Below, piece by piece: positions 1 to 4,644 of a stretch of DNA of 5,955 nt. The stretch is from CAZBWS01 sp964495705 (GTDB lineage Bacteria; Pseudomonadota; Gammaproteobacteria; HTCC5015): the NCBI GenBank assembly GCA_964495705.1, contig CAZBWS010000106.1:1-5955 (forward strand), written 5' to 3'. A program made the position numbers and the translations under genes. A model generated the notes under the pieces. The model made no database searches and was not told the origin of the DNA. It worked only from the letters and a program-made list of their open reading frames with translations. Positions within the stretch are counted from its first letter, which is position 1. The number at the start of each line of letters is the position of its first letter.

Positions 1-130
1 TCTGACCCCACTTCAGAAAATAGCGCCTAACCTCTTTGTATGGCTAGATTACATCGATTGTGCCCTGTAGGTATTCCAGAGCATGTTATTCAGCGCGGGA
101 ACAGAAAAACAGGGGCAGACCACGTTTACC
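1..130 (+). mobile_element. Decayed RAYT (REP-associated Y1 transposase) element, internally deleted
   Basis: The window opens with TCTGACCCCA (1-10), and an imperfect inverted copy, GGGGCAGACC, lies at 112-121. Such GGTCTGACCCC-type ends commonly flank single-copy RAYT/Y1 transposase genes in gammaproteobacteria (from memory of the family). Between them lies the start of a transposase frame (see the pseudogene entry), which runs almost directly into the right end. This looks like an internal deletion that kept the two ends and lost nearly the whole gene. The left boundary may extend beyond the window. The element lies only a few bases beyond the stop codon of the DUF3299 gene, as expected for a small insertion at the downstream end of an operon. 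The boundaries are estimates. Confidence 0.6.
40..108 (+). pseudogene. N-terminal remnant of a REP-associated tyrosine (Y1) transposase
   Basis: An ATG at 40 opens a frame reading MARLHRLCPVGIPEHVIQRG and then NRK. This is the typical N-terminus of RAYT/Y1_Tnp (transposase 17 family) proteins, usually close to MARLPR...PGIPxHVIQRGNN. About 23 codons are recognisable. After about position 108 the frame continues into the element end and the neighbouring gene's antisense with no further similarity that I recognise. The catalytic HxH motif and the active-site tyrosine, which lie further into a full-length protein, are absent, so no active enzyme can be made. A full-length relative would be several times longer. 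Confidence 0.65.
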
Positions 131-135
131 CTCCC

Positions 136-636
136 CTACCTCTCTTCAACCATTACTGCATTATTTATCCGGTAATACAGCCCATTATCTTCATCAAATT
201 CGATTAGCTCTAACACGCCTTCGATAATCAAGGGGTCATAAGTGAATTCGATTCCCTCTTCGACATTGATATCAACAATATGCTTAGGGCCACCAGGTGC
301 ATGGAAAGGGCAGGAAGGAGGGAACGCACTGAGTAAGAAGTGTCTTTGCATTTCTGACATATCAAGGGGGAACATAAAGCCCTTAATTTTGACTTTTTTG
401 CCATCTAGCTTTTTAACCGCCGGCGAAAAAATCGGCTTAAAGAGGGTAAGCCCTTGATCGACTATGGCTTCTTCACCAATACCAAATAGTGTTTTCCAAT
501 CTACAGCACCCAATGGTGCCTTTGGAATTTGATCTAGGTATTCAGCACCGTATTCGATATCTTGTTCAAAGTCGATCGCCAATGCGGATATGCTAAAAAA
601 GGCGACTACAATGCTTAACACTAATTTTTTCATCAT
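136..636 (-). CDS. DUF3299-family periplasmic protein of a zinc-linked operon
   Basis: This is a 166-aa secreted protein of unknown biochemical role. Residues 1-20 form a signal peptide (MMKK, a hydrophobic core, then a cleavage site after ALA), so the mature protein should be periplasmic. Residues 79-91 (GKKVKIKGFMFPL) followed by FLLSAFPPSCPFHAPGGP (about 100-117) match the DUF3299 pattern, in which a GxMxPL strand precedes a Cys-x2-His-Pro-rich motif. C109 and H112 are possible metal ligands. Proteins of this family often follow a LolD/FtsX-type ABC pair in zinc-responsive operons such as PA4064-PA4066 of P. aeruginosa (from memory). The same order is seen here, which suggests a partner role in periplasmic zinc handling. 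Tandem ATG codons at 636 and 633 are both possible starts, and a purine-rich AAGAAGAGAG stretch lies just upstream. An 83-bp spacer separates it from the permease, so expression may be partly uncoupled. Confidence 0.8.
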   Translation of the reverse strand: MMKKLVLSIVVAFFSISALAIDFEQDIEYGAEYLDQIPKAPLGAVDWKTLFGIGEEAIVDQGLTLFKPIFSPAVKKLDGKKVKIKGFMFPLDMSEMQRHFLLSAFPPSCPFHAPGGPKHIVDINVEEGIEFTYDPLIIEGVLELIEFDEDNGLYYRINNAVMVEER

Positions 637-719
637 ATCTCTCTTCTTATCATCTTGAGCATCTGAAAGCTCGATGAGCCAGATTCTTCGACTGCGCTAA
701 CGCTCCACTCAGAATGACA
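637..719. other. 83-bp spacer with two hairpin-forming segments
   Basis: This gap separates the FtsX-type permease from the DUF3299 gene in an otherwise tightly packed operon. It holds a hairpin at 651-676: CATC and GAGC pair with GCTC and GATG, with a 2-nt bulge and an 8-nt loop. The dispersed palindromic repeat described separately is at 681-719. Neither hairpin is followed by a convincing T-tract on the minus strand, so I do not call a terminator. A processing or attenuation role is possible but unproven. I see no clear promoter for the DUF3299 gene here. Confidence 0.45.
681..719. repeat. Dispersed imperfect palindromic repeat (TCATTCTGAG...GAAGAATCT type)
   Basis: On the minus strand this reads TGTCATTCTGAGTGGAGCG followed by TTAGCGCAGTCGAAGAATCT. 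The outer arms ATTCT/AGAAT are complementary, and an inner GCG-TTAG-CGC hairpin sits at the centre (694-703). Short repeats with the same ends (TCATTCTGAG...GAAGAATC) occur in many copies in a wide range of bacterial genomes (recalled, not searched). It starts immediately beyond the TAA stop codon of the permease (720-722), a usual location for such intergenic palindromes. Only one copy is in the window, so its repetitive nature cannot be shown here. Confidence 0.55.
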
Positions 720-2198
720 TTATTTACTCTTCGACAGCGTTTCAGCAATATCTGTTCTATAGGCTTGTATTGCAGGAATCACCGAAGCCAATAGTGCCAC
801 GCCAAAGCTTAAGCCTAACACAGCCCATTCTTTGTCGACCCACACCCAGCCAGATAAGCCCATTTCTTTGGCCTTGGGCATTAGCTCGCCCATCATATGA
901 GCAACGCCGTGGCCGATAGCAAAGCCGAGTACAGTCCCCATTAACACCAATAGCAAACCTTCTAGCACGACCCCAGACAGTAACTTGCTACGGCTAGCGC
1001 CTAGGCTGCGCATAATCGCAAGGTCATAGCGACGGTCTTTCATTGCGTTATATAGCGCAATGAACACACCCAAGCCCGACGTGATGACTAATAGAAAGCC
1101 AAAGCCGTATAAAGTTTCAATTACACCACCGAGTAAGGCGAATAAACGCGCCGTTTCCTGAGCGGGTCTTGCCGCCTGCATCTCGGACTGGCGGTTGATA
1201 ATCATAGGTAGCTGCACCGCGCCTAGGGGCGATTTGAACTTGACTAAGAGTGCGGTGATCTCCTGCTTGCTGGTATCGATACGCTCTAGCAACTCTTCCC
1301 CTTGATGCTCGTCTTCGGCGTGAGTGATACCCTGAGCCTCATGCTCTGCCTCAGAGTGATCTTCGTGATCTGCGTGATCTGCGTGATCTNNNNNNNNNNN
1401 NNNNNNNNNNNNNNNNNNNNNNNNNNNNNNNNNNNNNNNNNNNNNNNNNNNNNNNNNNNNNNNNNNNNNNNNNNNNNNNNNNNNNNNNNGATCTTCGTGA
1501 TCTTCGTGATCTTCGTGATCTTCGTGATCTTCGTGATCTTCGTGGTCTTCGTGGTCTTCGTGGCCTTCACCATGCTCATCCACTAAGCCATGGGCAATCC
1601 ATACCGTTGGCACAGAGGTCATGATCAATCGATCCATCACACCGTTATCTTTGGCGAGCACTCCAACTACTTTAAAAGACTTGTTTTCATGCACATGGCC
1701 GCCATCTCCCATGCCATGGGAGCCGTGGAACTCATCCCCCAGCTTCAAGCCTGTTTCTGCTGCTACACGGGCGCCAATCACGACATCAAAGCTATTTTCC
1801 CATAACTGGCCTTGGGCCAAATCAACACCGTAGTGCTCAGGGTAGCCATGCTCGGTGCCGACTATGCGAAAGCCTTTGTAGCTATCGCCCAAGGCAACAG
1901 GAATGACTTCTTTCACCAAACGGTTCTCACGCAACCACTGTAAACGTGGGTAGGGGATATTCCCAGTCGGTACATCGATGTGATAGATGCTGGAAAGAAT
2001 CAACTGCATGGGGCTGCCCTTGGCGCCCACGACTAAATCTAAGCCATCCGCATCAGACAGCAAGCGCTTTTGCATTTGGTCACTGAATAACAGCAACAAG
2101 ACAATAGTGCCGATACCCAGCGATAACAATATAATATTAAGCACAGAGTTCAGTGCGCGTGCCTTAATATAGGCCGTGCTTAACTGGAAAATATTCAT
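720..2198 (-). CDS. FtsX/MacB-type ABC transporter permease with a His-Glu-Asp repeat tract
   Basis: This is the inner-membrane permease of the ABC pair formed with the adjacent LolD-like ATPase. It has one N-terminal membrane segment (about residues 18-38) and a large periplasmic MacB-like domain containing DLVVGAKGSP and SSIYHIDVPTGN. The C-terminal FtsX domain has three membrane segments, with the cytoplasmic coupling region MKDRRYDLAIMRSLGAS between the first two. Two His-rich patches lie in the periplasmic part: residues 158-170 (H158, H161, H168, H170) and a long HED/HAD tract from about residue 213. The tract is interrupted by 100 unknown bases, so the nominal length of 492 aa is not reliable; the frame agrees on both sides. 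The ATG at 2198 overlaps the ATPase stop codon (ATGA) and has a GGAGG site 7 nt upstream. Relatives occur in zinc-starvation operons (zrg-type; PA4065-like). Metal binding by the tract is inferred. Whether the system imports zinc or acts on lipoproteins or an envelope partner is open. Confidence 0.85.
   Translation of the reverse strand: MNIFQLSTAYIKARALNSVLNIILLSLGIGTIVLLLLFSDQMQKRLLSDADGLDLVVGAKGSPMQLILSSIYHIDVPTGNIPYPRLQWLRENRLVKEVIPVALGDSYKGFRIVGTEHGYPEHYGVDLAQGQLWENSFDVVIGARVAAETGLKLGDEFHGSHGMGDGGHVHENKSFKVVGVLAKDNGVMDRLIMTSVPTVWIAHGLVDEHGEGHEDHEDHEDHEDHEDHEDHEDHEDXXXXXXXXXXXXXXXXXXXXXXXXXXXXXXXXXXDHADHADHEDHSEAEHEAQGITHAEDEHQGEELLERIDTSKQEITALLVKFKSPLGAVQLPMIINRQSEMQAARPAQETARLFALLGGVIETLYGFGFLLVITSGLGVFIALYNAMKDRRYDLAIMRSLGASRSKLLSGVVLEGLLLVLMGTVLGFAIGHGVAHMMGELMPKAKEMGLSGWVWVDKEWAVLGLSFGVALLASVIPAIQAYRTDIAETLSKSK
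1358..1570 (-). repeat. 9-bp tandem repeat encoding a His-Glu-Asp / His-Ala-Asp tract
   Basis: On the plus strand the unit is GATCTTCGT, read on the minus strand as CAC GAA GAT (His-Glu-Asp). To the right of the gap there are six exact units (1490-1543), two with GGTCTTCGT (1544-1561) and a degenerate GGCCTTCAC (1562-1570). To the left there is one exact unit (1358-1366), then two full copies and one partial copy of the GATCTGCGT variant (1367-1389), which give His-Ala-Asp. Because 9 is a multiple of three, gain or loss of units changes tract length without shifting the frame. The middle of the array is missing (Ns), so copy number is unknown. The alternating His and acidic residues suggest divalent-metal binding. 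Confidence 0.95.
1390..1489. other. Assembly gap of exactly 100 Ns inside the repeat
   Basis: One hundred consecutive N bases replace the centre of the 9-bp tandem array. A run of exactly 100 is the usual placeholder for a gap of unknown size, so it should not be taken as true length. The most likely cause is failure of short reads to span or resolve the repeat. Protein positions downstream of it in the permease are therefore only nominal. Confidence 0.98.
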
Positions 2199-2842
2199 GC
2201 TTGAGCCTCCAGTTTTAATTGGTTGTCAAAGCGATCCATCAAACGCTTATCATGAGTCGCAATAATCAAACTGGCGTCACAAGCTGCCGCCTGCTGTTGC
2301 AATAATGCAAAGACTTTTTCGGTGTTGTTGTCGTCCAGTGCCGAGGTCGGCTCATCTGCCAAAATCACCGTGGGGCGATTAATCACCGCACGGGCAATCG
2401 CTACACGCTGTGCTTGACCACCACTCAGTTCATTCGGCTTGGCATTCGCTTTATCCTTTAAACCCAGCGAGTCCAATACGCTCAAGGCACGCTCCTCATC
2501 TTGCCCCTGACCAGCCAGTGACTGAGCCAGCATCAAATTTTGCAATACGTTCAAGGCACTAATCAAATGCAAGCTCTGAAAAACGATACCAATATGCTGG
2601 CCGCGAAATTGGTCTAATGCGGATGTGCTCAAATCAGCCAAGTTTTGGCCATCAACACACAAGCTGCCTGCCGTGGGATGACGCAAGCCAGCCAGCAGGT
2701 TCAAGAGACTGGTTTTTCCACTACCCGAGTCTCCCAAAATCACAGCGTGTTCACCATGCTGTAGAGCCCACTCGGGCATATCAATAATTTTTTTGCCCGC
2801 AATAGAAAACTGCAGGTCTTTAATTTCGACAGCGTTTTTCAC
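2195..2842 (-). CDS. ABC transporter ATP-binding protein, LolD/MacB type
   Basis: This is the cytoplasmic ATPase driving the FtsX-type permease encoded immediately downstream. At 215 aa it is a single nucleotide-binding domain with all the expected motifs: Walker A GDSGSGKTS (37-45), the Q-loop glutamine in GIVFQ (Q89), signature LSGGQ (139-143), Walker B VILADE (159-164) followed by PTSALD, and the switch histidine H197. The segment HIGIVFQSLHLISALNVLQN is characteristic of the LolD/MacB branch, not the ZnuC branch of metal importers. It starts with GTG at 2842, preceded by AGGGGG with 5 nt spacing, 14 bp after the ZnuB-like gene stops. Its stop codon overlaps the permease start in ATGA, implying translational coupling and a 1:1 complex. 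The nearest known equivalents are the ATPases of zinc-responsive zrg-type operons (PA4064-like). A second role with the ZnuB-like permease cannot be excluded. Confidence 0.88.
   Translation of the reverse strand: MKNAVEIKDLQFSIAGKKIIDMPEWALQHGEHAVILGDSGSGKTSLLNLLAGLRHPTAGSLCVDGQNLADLSTSALDQFRGQHIGIVFQSLHLISALNVLQNLMLAQSLAGQGQDEERALSVLDSLGLKDKANAKPNELSGGQAQRVAIARAVINRPTVILADEPTSALDDNNTEKVFALLQQQAAACDASLIIATHDKRLMDRFDNQLKLEAQA
2206..2210 (-). promoter_or_regulatory. Ribosome binding site of the FtsX-type permease
   Basis: GGAGG lies inside the last codons of the ATPase gene, 7 nt before the ATG at 2198. It fixes that start and supports coupled translation across the 4-bp ATGA overlap. Confidence 0.8.
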
Positions 2843-2847
2843 GCTCG

Positions 2848-2853
2848 CCCCCT
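2848..2853 (-). promoter_or_regulatory. Ribosome binding site supporting the GTG start of the ATPase
   Basis: AGGGGG on the minus strand ends 5 nt before the GTG at 2842. The coded protein needs this start to include the first beta strand (VEIKDLQFSI), and the first internal ATG lies too far in, so the GTG is preferred. Confidence 0.7.
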
Positions 2854-2856
2854 AAT

Positions 2857-3615
2857 TTATTTTTTTAATGCGCTTGTCAAAGATACTAGCATTGCCAGTA
2901 TCGCCAAACACCAAACAATGAGCGGGCTACTCGGCCAGTCTAGCAATGCAGAAAGCACTAGGCCTAGGGAATATGCTAGCAAAGCTGTCAGCATAGCAAC
3001 CGCCAGTGCTTTATTGCCCGTCATATTGCGTACGGCTAAAGCAGGTACGATCAAACTAGCAAAGACCAAGTACACGCCCACCAACTGCACGGATATGGTC
3101 ACCGCCAAGGCAAAAGTCAAATAGAAGCTAAGCTCAGGAAGAATCTTCTTCAATAACAGCCAAGCCGGCAGTAGAAGTGCTGTAAATACAGCAGCCTGTA
3201 TTAACTGAGCTTGAGTCACCCACAATATTTGTCCCGCTAACAACTCCTTTAGGTGCTCGCCACCATGGGGATTATTGTGCAGCAGTAATACCGCGCCCGT
3301 CGCCGCCAAAATAAAGACAACGCCAATCAACGCTTCCTGCACCTTAGGCGCTGCTCGCCCAAGTAAATATAGCAACAAAGCGCCAAGTAAAGCCGCACTA
3401 ACCGCACACAGCTGCACTTGCCAACCCTCTTCCGTGTGAAACAGTGTTTCCGCAAGAATGACGCCCAATCCTGCAATCTGGGCTACCGCCAAGTCGATAA
3501 AGATAATGCCGCGCTTGAGTACTTCGCGACCTAGCGGCACATGGCTTAGCAAAACCAAAAAGCCCGCAATTAATGCGGGCAACAATATAGAAGGTTCTAA
3601 ATTACTCCAGTCCAC
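2857..3615 (-). CDS. znuB: ZnuB-like metal ABC transporter permease (ABC-3 family)
   Basis: This is an inner-membrane channel subunit that would move zinc (possibly manganese) delivered by the ZnuA-like protein. Its 252 aa are very hydrophobic, with seven or eight predicted helices at about residues 8-26, 37-58, 66-85, 93-112, 134-155, 162-191, 199-220 and 229-248. The segment KRGIIFIDLAVAQIAGLGV (about 34-52) is the ABC-3 family signature region, close to the RRxxFxGDxLSHxxLxG pattern of classical ZnuB but diverged, with FIDLAVAQ in place of the usual YxGDALSH. This fits a separate clade that travels with ZnuA proteins like the one here. A GTG at 3615 is the start: it has AGGGG at 6 nt spacing, and the first internal Met is far downstream. 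It overlaps the znuA-like gene by 14 bp, indicating coupled translation. No ZnuC-type ATPase follows; the next ATPase is LolD-like. Confidence 0.85.
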   Translation of the reverse strand: MDWSNLEPSILLPALIAGFLVLLSHVPLGREVLKRGIIFIDLAVAQIAGLGVILAETLFHTEEGWQVQLCAVSAALLGALLLYLLGRAAPKVQEALIGVVFILAATGAVLLLHNNPHGGEHLKELLAGQILWVTQAQLIQAAVFTALLLPAWLLLKKILPELSFYLTFALAVTISVQLVGVYLVFASLIVPALAVRNMTGNKALAVAMLTALLAYSLGLVLSALLDWPSSPLIVWCLAILAMLVSLTSALKK

Positions 3616-4525
3616 GCTCTGCCCCTGCAGCCTCTACTAATAAGCCCAGCATACTATCGTATAGGCCGATAAGGCTATCCGCATTCTTGGTACCACCGAC
3701 GGTGTAGGCTAAATGCAGTGCGGGTACGCCCGTTTTCTCTTGCAGCCATTTGGCCGATTTAGGGCTCTGATAAGCGGCTACCAGCGTTGCAAAGGGCTTT
3801 TCTTGCTCGGCGATTTTAATCACCTTGGCCAGATGCCCTGCCGTTGGTGGCAAGCCCGGCTTGGGTTCTAAGTCAGCCACTTCTTGAATACCCAACCAAT
3901 TGTTCAAATAAGTCCAATTTTTGTGCTGCACTATCACTTTCTTACCTTTCAGCCCAGCAGCCTTTATTACCCAGCCCTGTAAAGCAGTGTTCCAACGCGT
4001 CTGAAAGTCAGTCAAGTTTGCTTGGTAGGAAACCGTATTGTCAGGGTCTATTTGCTGCAGGCGCTCACTCAATTTTTCAGCGATGACAAGCAAGCGCTTG
4101 GGGTCTAAGTGTACGTGGGGGTTACCCGAGGCGTGCACGTCGCCCATCGAGCGATCGACCTTTTCTTGCACACCTAAACGCTCAACTTGCATTGCAGCTT
4201 CAAAATTGCCTGGCTGCCCCGTTAACACGTTTTTATTACTCGCCTGGCGTATTAATAGCGGCAACCAGCCTACTTCTAATTCTGCTCCGCCACACACTAA
4301 TAGATCAGCGCGACGCATCTTGGCAATTAAAGAAGGCCTCGCCTCGATACGGTGAGGGTCTTGCTTGGCCGTTGTGGCCCTGTAAACCTTAGCTAGATCA
4401 CCTGCTAACTCTTTACTCAACGCAGCCCATTCAGGCTCGCAAGCAAAGATATTTAATTTAGCCTGTGCAGTTGTAGACACTAACAACAGTAAAGCACAAG
4501 CCGATAAAAATTTAATATGTGACAT
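3602..4525 (-). CDS. znuA: ZnuA-like zinc ABC transporter substrate-binding protein
   Basis: This is a periplasmic cluster A-I metal-binding protein that would capture zinc and hand it to the ZnuB-like permease. With the ATG at 4525 it is 307 aa. Residues 1-22 are a signal peptide with cleavage after AQA. Likely ligands are H58 in QDPHRIEARPS, H137 in GDVHASGNPHVHLDP and H201 in VQHKNWTYL. EPKPGLPPTAGHL (about 220-232) and the late YTVGG segment are typical of one clade of these proteins. C29 and C78 could form a disulfide. The long His/acid-rich loop of E. coli ZnuA is absent, and I see no obvious fourth Asp/Glu ligand near the YTVGG segment. A TTG 12 nt upstream (4537) also opens the frame, but it overlaps the GGAG ribosome site and would extend the signal peptide with MECE, so I reject it. 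First gene of the operon; zinc preference over manganese is inferred. Confidence 0.88.
   Translation of the reverse strand: MSHIKFLSACALLLLVSTTAQAKLNIFACEPEWAALSKELAGDLAKVYRATTAKQDPHRIEARPSLIAKMRRADLLVCGGAELEVGWLPLLIRQASNKNVLTGQPGNFEAAMQVERLGVQEKVDRSMGDVHASGNPHVHLDPKRLLVIAEKLSERLQQIDPDNTVSYQANLTDFQTRWNTALQGWVIKAAGLKGKKVIVQHKNWTYLNNWLGIQEVADLEPKPGLPPTAGHLAKVIKIAEQEKPFATLVAAYQSPKSAKWLQEKTGVPALHLAYTVGGTKNADSLIGLYDSMLGLLVEAAGAERGLE
3622..3626 (-). promoter_or_regulatory. Ribosome binding site supporting the GTG start of the ZnuB-like gene
   Basis: AGGGG on the minus strand lies within the end of the znuA-like gene, 6 nt before the GTG at 3615. It supports a non-ATG start and the 14-bp gene overlap. 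Confidence 0.65.
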
Positions 4526-4531
4526 TTCACA

Positions 4532-4535
4532 CTCC
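4532..4535 (-). promoter_or_regulatory. Ribosome binding site that decides the ZnuA-like start
   Basis: GGAG followed by 6 nt (TGTGAA) precedes the ATG at 4525. The competing TTG at 4537 runs into this site, so the ATG is the better start. Confidence 0.75.
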
Positions 4536-4560
4536 AAAAAAAACAGCGGCTATAAGTGCC

Positions 4561-4596
4561 ACTGTATAATATACGCTTCGTATTGAAGCACTGTAA
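4561..4596 (-). promoter_or_regulatory. Candidate promoter of the zinc-uptake operon
   Basis: On the minus strand TTACAG (4596-4591) and TATATT (4573-4568) are spaced by 17 bp, an acceptable sigma-70 arrangement with a weak -35 box. Initiation would fall near 4561, giving a leader of about 35 nt that contains the GGAG site. The AT-rich palindrome described separately overlaps the -10 box, which is where a repressor would act. The assignment is tentative. Confidence 0.35.
4564..4574. promoter_or_regulatory. Possible Zur-like operator: AT-rich palindrome
   Basis: GTATA-A-TATAC is a perfect inverted repeat around a central base. The gammaproteobacterial Zur box has a core close to TGTTATAATATAACA (from memory). 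The site here keeps the TATAATATA centre but lacks one T in each half-site, so the match is partial. Its position over the -10 region of the znuA-like gene fits zinc-dependent repression. A second small inverted repeat, GCTTC-gtatt-GAAGC, lies beside it at 4575-4589. I regard this as a candidate only. Confidence 0.3.
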
Positions 4597-4606
4597 TTGA
4601 ATAAGC

Positions 4607-4633
4607 AAAAGCCACCTGTCACTCAACAGGTGG
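4607..4633 (-). terminator. Hairpin terminator after the outer-membrane protein gene
   Basis: A perfect 8-bp stem, CCACCTGT (4612-4619) with ACAGGTGG (4626-4633), encloses a 6-nt loop. It begins 11 bp beyond the TAA of the outer-membrane gene. On the minus strand the stem is followed by CTTTTGCTTATT, a modest T-tract. It probably ends the upstream transcript and separates it from the znuA-like operon, although some read-through is likely. Confidence 0.65.
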
Positions 4634-4644
4634 TTGCTGCTAAA

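Noticed and set aside
651..676. Rho-independent terminator after the permease
   Set aside because: The stem is bulged, and no T-tract follows on the minus strand.
1358..1570. CRISPR-like array
   Set aside because: The repeats are contiguous 9-bp units without spacers, and they are in frame within a protein gene.
1286..1586. Open frames on both strands through the repeat, giving Ile-Thr-Lys or Ile-Phe-Val repeat proteins
   Set aside because: They are by-products of a 9-bp repeat without stop codons in other frames. They depend on the N run, have no ribosome sites, and lie inside the well-supported permease gene.
2195..2842. Calling the ATPase ZnuC
   Set aside because: The Q-loop region GIVFQSLHLISALNVL and the short 215-aa length fit the LolD/MacB branch, and the gene is coupled to an FtsX-type permease.
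3844..4392. Plus-strand open frames opposite the ZnuA-like gene
   Set aside because: They are antisense shadows with no recognisable domains and no plausible ribosome sites, and they overlap a strongly supported gene.
4526..4537. Longer ZnuA-like protein starting at the TTG at 4537
   Set aside because: The TTG overlaps the GGAG ribosome site, and the extra MECE residues spoil a normal signal peptide; the ATG at 4525 is better.
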